The notes: generated by a model not told the origin, from the sequence alone. A stretch of 52,459 nucleotides of DNA from Actinocrinis sp046724665 (GCA_046724665.1 JBKOWZ010000059.1:1-52459); one strand, 5' to 3'; counted from the first letter of the stretch, positions 41,692 to 50,846 are shown. Numbers and translations: made by a program.

Positions 41692-42651
41692 TCAGTCCTC
41701 CTTGCCGCGCAGCCAGCGGAACTGGCCGGCGTTCAGCACGAGCAGGGCACCGAGGACGATGATCGACAGCGCCGCGGCAAGACCGAGGTCGTTGCGCCCC
41801 TGGAAGGCGGCGTTGTAGACGAGCTGCACGATCGTCAGCGTGCTGTTGTCCGGGCCGCCCTTGGTCAGGATGTAGAACTGGTCGAACGCGAGCAGCGAGC
41901 CGGTGACGCACAGGATCGTGCACAGCGCGAGCGAGGAGCGGATCAGCGGCAGTGTGATGCGGCGGAACCGCTGCCAGCGTCCGGCGCCGTCGATCTCGGC
42001 GGCCTCGTAGACCTCGGCGGAGATCCCCTGCAACGCGACCAGCAGGAGCAGCATGTAGAAGCCCGCGTACCGCCACACGATCAGCGCCACGGTGGACCAC
42101 AGCGCGTGGCCGGGGGTGCCGAGGAAGGACACCGGCCCGTCGGTGACGCCGAGGTCGTTCATCACCCGCCCGAGTGGGCCGCTGTCCGGCGAGTAGAGCG
42201 CATAGAACAGCAGCGATGCCGACGCCAGGCCCAGGGCGCTGGGCACCAGGACGGCCGTGCGCAGGAAACCGCTCCATCGCGTCGATTCCTGGACCAGCAG
42301 CGCCAGCCCGAGCGCGCAGCCGATGAGGATCACCGTGGTGACCACGGTGTACTCGACGGTGAAGCGGACGGCCGGCCAGAACAGCCGTTGATCGACAGCG
42401 GTGGTGAAGTTGTCCGGAGCGTTGACGCCCTGATCGCCGGTGAACAACCCCCAGTCGGAGACCGACATCTGCGTGACCAGCAGCAGAGGGAGGACGAAGA
42501 ACACTACGACGAACGCCGCGGTCGGCGCGGCGTACGCCCAGCCGGTCAGACGGCGCCGGCTGCTGAGGCCGAGCCGGCGGCGGCGCTTGGCCGACGGCAC
42601 GGCGTCCGGCGGCGAGGGTGCGGGATGCATGGTGGACGACTGCACGCTCAT
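41692..42651 (-). CDS. carbohydrate ABC transporter permease (MalF-type)
   Basis: A 319-residue protein from the ATG at 42651 (AGGAAAG just upstream). It has six hydrophobic segments and the EAA motif VYEAAEIDGAGRWQRFRRITLPLIR (about residue 215). It is the partner of the MalG-type permease. The frame extending to 42720 arises from a 20-bp tandem repeat and is not the natural start. Confidence 0.92.
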   Translation of the reverse strand: MSVQSSTMHPAPSPPDAVPSAKRRRRLGLSSRRRLTGWAYAAPTAAFVVVFFVLPLLLVTQMSVSDWGLFTGDQGVNAPDNFTTAVDQRLFWPAVRFTVEYTVVTTVILIGCALGLALLVQESTRWSGFLRTAVLVPSALGLASASLLFYALYSPDSGPLGRVMNDLGVTDGPVSFLGTPGHALWSTVALIVWRYAGFYMLLLLVALQGISAEVYEAAEIDGAGRWQRFRRITLPLIRSSLALCTILCVTGSLLAFDQFYILTKGGPDNSTLTIVQLVYNAAFQGRNDLGLAAALSIIVLGALLVLNAGQFRWLRGKED

Positions 42652-42690
42652 GTCTTTCCTGGTCGTTGACTGTCTTTCCTGGTCGTTGAC
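42651..42690 (-). repeat. 20-bp tandem duplication carrying a ribosome-binding site
   Basis: The unit tgtctttcctggtcgttgac occurs twice in direct succession (42651-42670, 42671-42690). On the coding strand each copy contains AGGAAAGAC; only the copy next to the ATG has a start codon. Confidence 0.8.
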
Positions 42691-42748
42691 TGCGAGAACG
42701 AGCGCGGCTGCGGGTGGCACCGGCCGTGACCGGCGCCACCCGCGGGTC

Positions 42749-44062
42749 TCACTGACTGAGCACGCTGTTGATGGCGCTGTTGTCCTGCGCCAGATTGCCG
42801 TCCTTGCCGTTGAACACCTGGTCGCGGATCAGCGTGCCCCAGGGGCTGCCCGGGGCGTTGAAGGCCTGCTGGCAGTTGATCGCGATCGGGGTCTTGCTGT
42901 CGGGCGACGCGGCGACCTTGTTCACGGCCACGACGCGCGGGTCCTTGACGGCGTACTTGTTGTTGGCCAGATCGGCTCGCGAGACGACGCTGTCGTTGGC
43001 GGCCAACACGTTGACCTGCGCGTCCTCGGACATCAGCCAGGACAGGAAGTTCCAGGCCTGCGCCGCGTGCCTCGAGTCCTTCGAGACGCCGATGCCGTCG
43101 CCGCCGACGAAGGTGGACTGGCCGCCGTCGGGGCCGGAGATCGGCACGACACCCGCCTGGACGCTCTTGTCCACCGTGGGCAGCAGGGACGCCGGGTACG
43201 GCATGACGCCGATCTTGCCCTGCTGGAACGGTCCGACCCAGGTCGCGCCGGTCTCGTCCTTGCTGGCCGGATCGACGGCCCCGGACCTCCACAGGTCACG
43301 CCAGTCGGCGTAGACCTGCTTCGCGGTGTCGCTGTCGAGCAGCGATCGGGTGCCGTCCTCGCTCAGCACGTCCTTGCCGGAGGCCCAGATCATCGGGAAC
43401 CAGGTGAAGATGTTGCAGCCGCCGCAGTTGCCGCCGAAGTAGGTGCCGTAGACGCCCGGCTTGTGCAGCGCCTGGACGGCCTTCGCCTGCTGGACGAACT
43501 CGGCGAGGTTGGTCGGGCCCTTCTCCGGGTCGAGGCCCGCCTCCTTGTACAGCGTCTTGTTCCACATCATCACCGAGAGGTCCAGCACGAACGGGAGCAC
43601 GTACTGCTTGCCCTTGTACGTGCCGGCGTCGAGGTGGCCCTTGTTGATCTGCCCGGCGAAGGGCAGCTTGCCGATCTGTCCGGTCAGGTCCTGGAACAGC
43701 CCCGCCCTGGTCCAGTTGGGCACGTACACGATGTCCGCGGCGAACAGGTCCGGCAGGCCGCCGCTGCCCGCGGCCGCGCCGACCTTGGAGACGTAGTCGT
43801 CGTTCGGCACGATGGTCAGCTTGACCTGGTTCTTGTGCGAGGCGTTGTACGCCTTGACCAGCAGGTTCGCCTGGAGCTCGAGCGGCGCTCGCGTCCACAG
43901 GGTCAGCGAGGTGCCGTCGTCGGTGCCGTTGACACCGCCCTGGGCGACCGATCCGCCCTTCGCGCCGCCGCTGCTGCAAGCCGCCAGGCCGACCGCTGCG
44001 ACGGCGGCCACCGCGATGATCGAGCGCCGGCGGCGCCGACTGCTGGAGCGAATGCCGAACAT
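42749..44062 (-). CDS. ABC transporter sugar-binding lipoprotein
   Basis: A 437-residue protein from the ATG at 44062 (AAGGAG 8 nt upstream; a GTG at 44071 is in frame). An Arg-rich start, a hydrophobic stretch and lipobox VGLAACSS mark a lipoprotein. The family-1 solute-binding pattern follows: SLTLWTRAPLELQANLLVKAYN, DLFAADIVYVPNW, VQALHKPGVYG, AAQAWNFLSWLMSEDAQ. It is the first gene of the binding-protein/permease/permease/GH127 operon, under the LacI-type operator at 44234-44245. Confidence 0.92.
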   Translation of the reverse strand: MFGIRSSSRRRRRSIIAVAAVAAVGLAACSSGGAKGGSVAQGGVNGTDDGTSLTLWTRAPLELQANLLVKAYNASHKNQVKLTIVPNDDYVSKVGAAAGSGGLPDLFAADIVYVPNWTRAGLFQDLTGQIGKLPFAGQINKGHLDAGTYKGKQYVLPFVLDLSVMMWNKTLYKEAGLDPEKGPTNLAEFVQQAKAVQALHKPGVYGTYFGGNCGGCNIFTWFPMIWASGKDVLSEDGTRSLLDSDTAKQVYADWRDLWRSGAVDPASKDETGATWVGPFQQGKIGVMPYPASLLPTVDKSVQAGVVPISGPDGGQSTFVGGDGIGVSKDSRHAAQAWNFLSWLMSEDAQVNVLAANDSVVSRADLANNKYAVKDPRVVAVNKVAASPDSKTPIAINCQQAFNAPGSPWGTLIRDQVFNGKDGNLAQDNSAINSVLSQ

Positions 44063-44233
44063 GGACAGCACTCCTTGGTCTCATGCCCGCGCCATCGCGG
44101 GCTAAGTGTTTTCGGTTTGACTTTCGTGCGGCCTGCGTAGCGAGCAGGTGACTTCGCGACAGTCGGCCAGGATCAGCCAAGATGCTGGAGCTGCGCGTCT
44201 CACGAGCCGTCGATCCGGTGGGTCGGCGCTTCC

Positions 44234-44245
44234 GAAAAGGTTTTC
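44234..44245. promoter_or_regulatory. LacI-type operator GAAAAGGTTTTC
   Basis: Inverted arms GAAAA/TTTTC around GG, placed 3 bp downstream of the -10 box of the sugar operon promoter, at the expected start site. The gene for a LacI regulator diverges from here. Confidence 0.65.
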
Positions 44246-44248
44246 CTC

Positions 44249-44277
44249 AACCTAATCACGCAGACCCTCCTGGTCAA
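44249..44277 (-). promoter_or_regulatory. promoter of the sugar ABC/GH127 operon
   Basis: On the minus strand, TTGACC (44272-44277), a 17-bp spacer and TAGGTT (44249-44254). Transcription would start near 44242, inside the operator, with a leader of about 180 nt. Confidence 0.72.
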
Positions 44278-44332
44278 GACTCTGACGAGGTATCGTTTTC
44301 ACGACATCACTGTGACCATGTCGGGAGGGTCG

Positions 44333-45364
44333 GTGGCGAGGCGAGCTGCCCAGCGCGCGAACGCACGTACGGCCACGCTGGAAGACGTCGCCCGGCTGGC
44401 CGGGGTGTCGATCGCGACCGCCTCGAAGGCGTTGAACGGCCGAGCGCACGTCTCACCCGCGACGCGGGCCGGCGTGCTGGAGGCGGCGGAGCGCCTGTCG
44501 TACTCCCCGAACGCGCTCGCGCAGGGACTGCGCGCGGTGCGCACCGGCATCGTCGGGCTGCTCACCTCCGACCTCGAGGGCCGGCTGTCGATCCCGATCC
44601 TCATGGGCGCGGAGGACGCCTTCGGCGCCGGCCGCACGAGCGTGCTGCTGTGCGACGCCCGCGGCGACGCGATCCGCGAGGCGCACCATCTGGAAACGCT
44701 GCTCTCTCGCCGGGTTGACGGCCTGATCGTGGTCGGCGCCCGCCCGGACCCGCGGCCGTCGGTGGGCCGCGACCTGCCCGTGCCGGTCGTCTACGCCTAT
44801 GCGCCGTCGGAGAATCCGCAGGATCTGTCGCTGGTGAGCGACAACGTGTCCGGCGGCCGGATGGCGATCCGGCACCTGACCGAGGTCGGCCGCCGCTCGA
44901 TCGCGCACATCACCGGCGACCCCACCTACGGCGCGGCCCAGGACCGGGCCAAGGGCGCGCTCGCCGAACTGGCCGAGCAGGGACTCGAACCGGCCGGCGG
45001 CCGGGTGTACTTCGGCGCGTGGTCCGAGGCCTGGGGCCGCAGCGCCACCAGGATGCTGCTGTCCAGGGCGAGGGGCTTCGACGCGGTGTTCGCCGGCTCC
45101 GACCAGATCGCCCGCGGCGTCATCGACAGCCTGCACGAGGCGGGGCTCGACGTGCCCGGCGACGTCGCGGTCATCGGCTTCGACAACTGGGAGATCTTCA
45201 CCACCAGCTCCCGGCCGCCGCTGTCCAGTATCGACATGAACCTCGAACTGCTCGGCCGCGTCGCCGCGGAGCGCCTTTCGGCCGCCCTCGACGGCGACTT
45301 GCGGTCCGGCATCGAATCGCTTCCGTGCCGCCTGGTCCCGCGCGAGTCAACCACGTCCGCGTGA
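44333..45364 (+). CDS. LacI-family transcriptional repressor
   Basis: About 343 residues from the GTG at 44333 (GGGAGGG just upstream; an ATG at 44318 is in frame). The helix-turn-helix is ATLEDVARLAGVSIATASKALNGRAHVSPATR, and the hinge LSYSPNALAQGLR is followed by a periplasmic-binding-like sensor domain with VYAYAPSEN, VSDNVSGGRMAIRHLTEVG, DAVFAGSDQIARGVIDSL and VAVIGFDNWE. It diverges from the sugar operon and probably represses it, and likely the PL11 gene at 48513-50774, through GAAA(A)GGTTTTC-like sites. The inducer is presumably a pectin-derived sugar. Confidence 0.9.
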   Translation: MARRAAQRANARTATLEDVARLAGVSIATASKALNGRAHVSPATRAGVLEAAERLSYSPNALAQGLRAVRTGIVGLLTSDLEGRLSIPILMGAEDAFGAGRTSVLLCDARGDAIREAHHLETLLSRRVDGLIVVGARPDPRPSVGRDLPVPVVYAYAPSENPQDLSLVSDNVSGGRMAIRHLTEVGRRSIAHITGDPTYGAAQDRAKGALAELAEQGLEPAGGRVYFGAWSEAWGRSATRMLLSRARGFDAVFAGSDQIARGVIDSLHEAGLDVPGDVAVIGFDNWEIFTTSSRPPLSSIDMNLELLGRVAAERLSAALDGDLRSGIESLPCRLVPRESTTSA

Positions 45365-45686
45365 GCCGAGCGGCCAAAGCGGGCGGCACTCTCGTACGGT
45401 GACGGCGACGGCCGCTGCCTGCCGTCGTCGGCCCGGCGTCAGGAAAACTCCGCGGCAGCTGAGCGAGGCGCGCCGACAGGGCACAGCTGCCTGACGATCC
45501 GTACTCGCTCCGTCACTACCCGAACATGCAGCACTCGATCTTGTAAACGAACCCTGATACGCCGCGACTTCCGCTAGTATCAGAGCTCTGCGGTGGACGA
45601 TCGCTTGTTACGGCTCGGCGCGGCTCCCGCGCCGAGCGGAAAACGGACATATTGTCGCGTTCGCACTCACCTTGGAGCATAAAAAC
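45365..45686 (+). other. intergenic stretch with an 11-bp stem hairpin
   Basis: No gene is supported. The hairpin GCTCGGCGCGG/CCGCGCCGAGC (45613-45623 with 45627-45637, loop CTC) lies about 50 bp before the NmrA-like start, either a terminator for the LacI gene or a leader structure. TAGTAT at 45575-45580 could be a -10 box, but no good -35 is seen. Confidence 0.5.
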
Positions 45687-46577
45687 ATGGGACCGATCCT
45701 TGTTACCGGCGCCGCGGGCCAGGCTCGCGGCGACGCCGCCGCACCCGATCGGCGCGTTCAGCAAGGCGCGACCGGCCTGCGCGTGACGCAGGACCTGCTC
45801 AAGCTCGGCCATGAGGTCCGCGCATTCGTGCGTGTTGACGACGACCGGGCCGCGGAGCTGCGAGACCTCGGCGCCGAGGTGGTCGTCGGTGACCTGCGCA
45901 ACATCATGGACGTCACCGCCGCGCTCAGCGGCGTGCAGCGCGTCTACTTCAACTACCCCGTGCGGGAGACCATGCTCGAGGCCGTCGCGGTCTTCGCCGC
46001 CGCGGCGCGGGCAGCGGACGTGCAGCGGATCGTGGACGTGTCGATGATCTACACCGGCACCGGCCCGGAGATCATCTCGCACATGCGGCGGCACTGGGTC
46101 GCGGAGCAGATCTTCTCGGCCGCGGTCCCGCAGGCCGTGCACGCACAGGCCGCGGTCTTCTTCGAGAACATGGCGGTCGCGCTCGGCAACGGCGGCGGCA
46201 AGGAACTCCCGCTGCCGTTCGGCTCGCCCGACACGGAGGTACCGCTGGTCGCGGCCGCGGACGTGGCGCGCGTCAGCGTCAGCCTGCTCACCGCCGACAC
46301 GGTCGAGCCCGGAGGGGTCACGCTGATCGGGGAAGTGCCCAGCATCGGGCAGGTGGCCGAGGCCTTCGGCGTGCCCTACGTCGACGTCGATCCCGAAGAG
46401 TGGAGCAGCACCGCCGTCGGTCTGTACGGGGACCCCTTCTCCAGCGCGCACCTGGCAGAACTCTGGGCGATGTTCCGGGGCCTCGGCAGCGGCACGGGCC
46501 TGTTCCAGCCGACGGACTTCGAGGACCTGAACGGCCGCCCGCCGGTCACCCTCCAGGAGTTCGCGGCGACCCTGTAG
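45687..46577 (+). CDS. NmrA-like NAD(P)-binding oxidoreductase/sensor
   Basis: A 296-residue atypical short-chain dehydrogenase from the ATG at 45687 (GGAG 9 nt upstream). The Rossmann start ILVTGAAGQ is separated from a second Gly motif GATGLRVTQDLLKLGHEVRAF by about 14 extra residues (around ARGDAAAPDRRVQ), where most relatives run straight on. GAEVVVGDLRN and VYFNYPVRETM follow. The catalytic YxxxK is not evident, as is common in NmrA. It may be a quinone/NADPH oxidoreductase or redox sensor. It stands alone, with a hairpin on each side. Confidence 0.82.
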   Translation: MGPILVTGAAGQARGDAAAPDRRVQQGATGLRVTQDLLKLGHEVRAFVRVDDDRAAELRDLGAEVVVGDLRNIMDVTAALSGVQRVYFNYPVRETMLEAVAVFAAAARAADVQRIVDVSMIYTGTGPEIISHMRRHWVAEQIFSAAVPQAVHAQAAVFFENMAVALGNGGGKELPLPFGSPDTEVPLVAAADVARVSVSLLTADTVEPGGVTLIGEVPSIGQVAEAFGVPYVDVDPEEWSSTAVGLYGDPFSSAHLAELWAMFRGLGSGTGLFQPTDFEDLNGRPPVTLQEFAATL

Positions 46578-46627
46578 GCGGCTCTGTAATCCGTTGGCGG
46601 CAGTTGGTTCAGCACGACGATCGGGGG

Positions 46628-46660
46628 GGACCGGGCGTGCGGAATTCGCACGTCCGGTCC
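46628..46660 (+). terminator. 14-bp stem terminator after the NmrA-like gene
   Basis: The stem is 46628-46641 with 46647-46660 (one G-U pair), loop GAATT, 50 bp after the stop codon. No other feature is seen in 46578-46778. Confidence 0.7.
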
Positions 46661-46778
46661 TGTCGTCCTGTGCCCGATCCGCTCATGTCAGGCAAGCATC
46701 GAACCCTATCGGCCATACGACAACGGGATCAAAGCATTGCTTTGATGGGCTGCGGACCATGGCCGGCACGCCGTTGAA

Positions 46779-47531
46779 CTAGCTCAGTTGCAATGTCTTG
46801 ACCTTATCCCATGTAAATGGATTGTCGCGAGATTTCAGGTACGGTGTGCCCCCTGCCGGCGGGGTGAGCTCTCCGACGGAGAGCTCGATGTTGGTGGCGT
46901 CCCGACCGATCGGGAAGGCCGCCTTGAGGATGGCGAAGCCCTTCCACCCCGGGCCTTTCGCGGCGCTGTCATAGTGAACGGTGTGCCCGGTGCTGACCTG
47001 GGTGTTCAGACAGTTCGAGAACTTGCGCCACGACGTGGGGCCGTCGGCGAAATCGGCTCGGTAGACTGCCGGGCTCGGCAGCAGCGCCACCCCCGCCTGG
47101 CTGTTGACGATGTCGACCATGACCGTGAACTCCACGGTGGTGATCCACTCGTTCCACTCCACGGCCAGCGCGTAGCCTGCGGCCTTCTTGACATCGCCCA
47201 CCAGCATGACCGCGTTATAGCCGGTAGGCCCGTCGAGGGTGTTGAAGTTCATGGCCTTCCTGGCGTTGTACAGCTCGAAGAGCAGGTCGTCGCGTACCTG
47301 CATGTCCGTTTTGTCTCCACCGTCGCCCTCGCGCCGCCGGCAGACCGTGATGCTGTTGGTCTGCGCGTCGTAGGATGCGGCACCCTGCCCGGGATCCAGG
47401 ACGAGTATGAGCGCCCGTGCGCTGGTGACGACGTTATGCAGGCGGGTTTTGAAGGCGGCACTACCGTTGTACAAGTCGTCGTAACACCGCATCAGGTATT
47501 GGTCAGACCTCGGATCGATTTTCGGTGCCAT
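46779..47531 (-). CDS. hypothetical cytosolic protein, family not recognised
   Basis: A 250-residue protein from the ATG at 47531 (GGAGG 7 nt upstream). No signal peptide or membrane segment. The first half has alternating strands and helices (ARALILVLDPG, NSITVCRRREGDGGDK) and a helix LLFELYNARKAMNF. The second half has the helix YALAVEWNEWITTVEFTVMVDIVN and a C-terminal beta-rich part. The Glu in FELYNA and the Glu in EWNEW could be catalytic, but I do not recognise a family. Its base composition is less GC-rich than that of its neighbours, suggesting acquisition. It is transcribed alone and divergently from the lipoprotein gene. Confidence 0.65.
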   Translation of the reverse strand: MAPKIDPRSDQYLMRCYDDLYNGSAAFKTRLHNVVTSARALILVLDPGQGAASYDAQTNSITVCRRREGDGGDKTDMQVRDDLLFELYNARKAMNFNTLDGPTGYNAVMLVGDVKKAAGYALAVEWNEWITTVEFTVMVDIVNSQAGVALLPSPAVYRADFADGPTSWRKFSNCLNTQVSTGHTVHYDSAAKGPGWKGFAILKAAFPIGRDATNIELSVGELTPPAGGTPYLKSRDNPFTWDKVKTLQLS

Positions 47532-47956
47532 GACGGGACCTCCACATCCGAAAGCGGAACAGTGCGTACAAGTGGATCGCACAGACTCGAGCAGGCACAG
47601 TCAAAGGCCTTGAAAGCCAGAGAACGTCAGAAGCTGCGAGCGCGCTGAAGCGAAAGGACAGTCCACCCCGAGCCCACGGCGGGCAACAAGCTCAACCGAG
47701 AGTTTCGGCTCCCCTCCATTGCCTGACCTACCCGCGCGGCGTCGCGACAATCCATCACCCCGCAGGAACTACACCCCATCCCGGGAACGCTCGAAGCACG
47801 GTAGTGCGCGGGTGGAGCACTACGGGCGCAACAGCCTAGGTCGCAACCTGTATGACGCCATACAACAGGACCGTGCAGTGCAACGATCAACTCTGAACCC
47901 ACTTCTCGGGCGCGCCCTAGCGAACGGGGGATGCGTGCGTCAGAGGCGCGCGGATA
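47532..47956. other. 425-bp divergent intergenic region
   Basis: No gene or RNA is recognised. An inverted repeat TGTATG-ACGC-CATACA (47849-47864) may be an operator for the lipoprotein gene. The open frame at 47627-47902 has no coding signature. Confidence 0.35.
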
Positions 47957-48403
47957 ATGGGTGTGGTGGGACGCTGGCCGAAGGTCGTGTTGTCGGGCGT
48001 GGCGGTCGGGCTCGTGGTGGGGCTGGCCGCCGGCTGTTCTTCGGGCGTGTCCACGTCGCCGACGGTCGGCCGGGTAAGCGCGAGCCCCGCTCCTGGCACC
48101 GGTAGTGCCACCACGTCAGCGCCTTCGCCGACGCAGGAGTGTGTTTCCGCCATCGCCTATTGGGCGGTTCAGGCGCTCACGCCGGGCGCGGACCAGGGGT
48201 ACGACTACCAGGAGATGGGCCTGTCGGCGGGCGAGTACAAGATCCTGCTCGACCTGACCGCGCGGGCGCGGCCGATCGCCAAGCAGTCCGGGGCGGACGC
48301 GGCGCAGGCTTTTGTCCGGCGCGAGGCGCTCCCGCGCTGCGCCGCGTATGTCGCCACGCATTCCGCGTCGGCGAGTTCGGCCGGTCCCGGGTGGCCGCAG
48401 TAG
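47957..48403 (+). CDS. small secreted lipoprotein, unknown function
   Basis: A 148-residue protein. A hydrophobic signal (VVLSGVAVGLVVG) ends in lipobox LAAGC (Cys about 27), followed by a Ser/Thr/Pro-rich linker and a globular part of about 85 residues with two Cys (QECVSAIAYW and LPRCAAYV) that could pair. No known domain is recognised. The binding site upstream is weak. It is convergent with the PL11 gene and separated by a strong hairpin. Confidence 0.7.
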   Translation: MGVVGRWPKVVLSGVAVGLVVGLAAGCSSGVSTSPTVGRVSASPAPGTGSATTSAPSPTQECVSAIAYWAVQALTPGADQGYDYQEMGLSAGEYKILLDLTARARPIAKQSGADAAQAFVRREALPRCAAYVATHSASASSAGPGWPQ

Positions 48404-48465
48404 CTCGGCACCTGGCTTGATCTGGCGGCTTGCCCGCTTGGCGAGTTGCGGATGTACAGATACGG

Positions 48466-48503
48466 CGCGTGACGGCGCGAGGGTTGTCTCGCGCCGTCAC
48501 GCG
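48466..48503. terminator. 16-bp perfect hairpin between convergent genes
   Basis: CGCGTGACGGCGCGAG (48466-48481) pairs perfectly with 48488-48503 around loop GGTTGT, between the two convergent stop codons, so it can serve both strands. Confidence 0.8.
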
Positions 48504-48512
48504 GCGTCTTGG

Positions 48513-50774
48513 TCAGCGCAGGTAGATGTTCGGCTGAGGCGGGGTGCTCATGCCGTTGCCGAGGAAGAAGCTGGTGTGCGGCGGCTGGTTGTACGCAGTG
48601 TTCTGCCACGCGACGCCGACGCGGTACATCGGATCGTGCATCAGGGTCCAGATACGGCGGTCGGTCTGGGTCGGGGTGCTGTAGACGCGCAGCGCGTGGC
48701 TGTCGCTGGTCCGCCAGACGACCTCTTCGCGCCAGTCGCCGAACAGGTCGGCGGACAGCGCCGGAGTGGACTTGGTGCTGTTGTTTGAGGCGACGCCGCT
48801 GCCGGTCAGCAGCCTGGTGTCGCCGCTCGGGTTGTACTTGTCGATGTGGGTGCCGTCGAGCAGCTCGCGGACCGGGTCGGCGTCCCACCAGACCACGAAG
48901 TTGTCCGAGGACGGCTTGTGGGTGTTGACCTGCCGGCCGTGAGTGTCGTAGACCCCTGACGTGGCCGCGGACCACGACTCGGCGCCCGGGCTGCCGGACC
49001 AGATGTCGTCCGAGCGGCCGCGGCCGTTGTCGCAGTTGCAGCTGGCGAACTGCCAGATGATCTGTCCGGTGCGCGCGTCGGCCATCCAGCCGGCGGGCTT
49101 GGCCGTGTCCTCGTCCACCTTGTACTCCTCGAGCCCCGGGCGGCCGGGGTCGAGGTCGCCGACGTCCATCGCGTCGCCGTGGTGCATGTTCGTGTTCCAC
49201 AGCGGCCTGCCGTCGTCGTTCACGGCCATCGCGCCGAAGATGATCTCGTCCTTGCCGTCGGCGTCCACGTCGGCGATGGACAGCTGATGGTCGCCCTGGC
49301 CGGTGTACTGACTGCCGTAGGTGTTGGAGTCGAACTTCCACCGCTCGACCAGGGCGCCGTTGCGGAAGTCCCACGCGACGATCACCGTGCGGGTGTAGTA
49401 GCCGCGCGACGCGATCAGCGAGGGGCGCACGCCGTCGAGGTACGCCGTCGCGGCCAGGAAGCGGTCCACCCGATTGCCGTACGAGTCGCCCCAGTCCGAG
49501 ACGGTGCCGCGCGGCGGGTCGTAGTTCACCGTGGACATCGCGGCGCCGCTCTGCCCGTTGAACATCGTCAGGTACTCGGGGCCGGACAGCACGTACCCGG
49601 AGGAGTTGCGGTAGTCGGCGCTCGAGCTGCCGATGAGCCTCCCGGTGCCGTCAACCGTGCCGTCAGCGGTCTTCATCGCCACTTCGGCCTTGCCGTCGCC
49701 GTCGTAGTCGTAGACCTGGAACTGCGTGTAGTGCGCGCCGGCCCGGATGTTGCGGCCCAGGTCGATGCGCCACATGCGGGTGCCGTTGAGCTTGTATGCG
49801 TCCACGTACACGTTGCCGGTGTAGCCGGACTGGGAGTTGTCCTTCGAGTTCGACGGGTCCCACTTGACGACGAACTCGTACTGGCCGTCGCCGTCCAGAT
49901 CACCGACGCTCGCGTCGTTCGCGCTGTAGGTGTAGGCGACCCCGTCCGGCGTGGTGCCTCCGGCAGGGACCTGAAGCGGGACGTCGAGATATCCGCTGCC
50001 GAATTGCAGCGCCGCGGGCGAGTCGGCCTGCTCGACCCCGTTGACCACCGCGCGCACCGTGTAGCTGGAGTTCGCCGCCGCGCCGGAGTCCAGGTAGTTC
50101 GTGGAGTTCGTGATCGGCGACGCGTTCAGCTTCGTGCCGCTGCGGTAGACGTTGAACCCGGTAGTGATCGGCTCGGTGCCGAGCAGCCGCCAGGAGACCA
50201 GGTTGCCGCTGGACGAGTGCACGCTGATCACACCGCGGCCGAGCTTCTCCATCTGCCGCGCGCCGGCGGGCGGCGGCGGCGTGCTGCTCGAGCTCGCACT
50301 CGGCGAGGGGCTTGCGCTGCTCCTGCTCGGGGACGGGGTCGGCGACGATGACGACGACCCGACCGTGCCCGTGCAGGCGGTGCCGTTGAGCGTGAAGGCG
50401 GCAGGGTTCGGATTCGACGTGGTCCACGAGCCGTTGAACCCGAAGGACGCCGTGCCGCCGGCCGGGATGGCGGCGTTGTAGCCCGCGTCCTTGGCGGTCA
50501 CCGTGGTGCCGGACTGGGTGACCGTGGCGTTCCACGCCTGGGTGACCGCCTGCCCGGCGGTGAAGTTCCAGGTCAGGGTCCAGCCGTTCACGGCGTCGCC
50601 GAGATTGGTGATGGTGACGTTGGCGCCGAAGCCGCCTGCCCACTGGCTGCTCACCGCGTAGTCCACGCGGCAGCCTGCCGCCGCCGATGCGTGCACAGCG
50701 GCCACCACGCCGGCGGCCGCCAAAGCCGCACCGGCGCTGGCCACTGTCGCGGCGCGGGCGCGTTGCATTCTCAT
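48513..50774 (-). CDS. secreted CBM2 - PL11 rhamnogalacturonan lyase
   Basis: A 753-residue protein from the ATG at 50774 (GAGGAG about 8 nt upstream). The signal peptide is the Ala-rich AGAALAAAGVVAAVHASAAAG. A CBM2 domain follows (about 33-135, Cys near both ends, NLGDAVNGWTLTWNFTAGQ), then a Ser/Pro linker, then the catalytic PL11 propeller beginning MEKLGRGVISVHSSSGNLVSWRLLGTEP. This contains repeated Asp-rich Ca-binding loops (VGDLDGDGQYEFVVKWD, DYDGDGKAEVAMKTADG, IADVDADGKDEIIFGAM). It cleaves the rhamnogalacturonan I backbone outside the cell. Its promoter carries the same operator as the sugar operon. Confidence 0.93.
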   Translation of the reverse strand: MRMQRARAATVASAGAALAAAGVVAAVHASAAAGCRVDYAVSSQWAGGFGANVTITNLGDAVNGWTLTWNFTAGQAVTQAWNATVTQSGTTVTAKDAGYNAAIPAGGTASFGFNGSWTTSNPNPAAFTLNGTACTGTVGSSSSSPTPSPSRSSASPSPSASSSSTPPPPAGARQMEKLGRGVISVHSSSGNLVSWRLLGTEPITTGFNVYRSGTKLNASPITNSTNYLDSGAAANSSYTVRAVVNGVEQADSPAALQFGSGYLDVPLQVPAGGTTPDGVAYTYSANDASVGDLDGDGQYEFVVKWDPSNSKDNSQSGYTGNVYVDAYKLNGTRMWRIDLGRNIRAGAHYTQFQVYDYDGDGKAEVAMKTADGTVDGTGRLIGSSSADYRNSSGYVLSGPEYLTMFNGQSGAAMSTVNYDPPRGTVSDWGDSYGNRVDRFLAATAYLDGVRPSLIASRGYYTRTVIVAWDFRNGALVERWKFDSNTYGSQYTGQGDHQLSIADVDADGKDEIIFGAMAVNDDGRPLWNTNMHHGDAMDVGDLDPGRPGLEEYKVDEDTAKPAGWMADARTGQIIWQFASCNCDNGRGRSDDIWSGSPGAESWSAATSGVYDTHGRQVNTHKPSSDNFVVWWDADPVRELLDGTHIDKYNPSGDTRLLTGSGVASNNSTKSTPALSADLFGDWREEVVWRTSDSHALRVYSTPTQTDRRIWTLMHDPMYRVGVAWQNTAYNQPPHTSFFLGNGMSTPPQPNIYLR

Positions 50775-50834
50775 CGCTCACTCCTCATGAAAGCTGCGGC
50801 CGTCACGGTCGAGGTCACGTGTACGGCGCCGGCT

Positions 50835-50846
50835 TGAAAGGTTTCA
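50835..50846. promoter_or_regulatory. LacI-type operator TGAAAGGTTTCA
   Basis: Inverted arms TGAAA/TTTCA around GG, at the expected transcription start of the PL11 gene; nearly the same as the site at 44234-44245. Confidence 0.65.

Noticed and set aside
47627..47902. 91-residue minus-strand frame in the divergent gap
   Set aside because: No ribosome-binding site, no domain and a biased composition.
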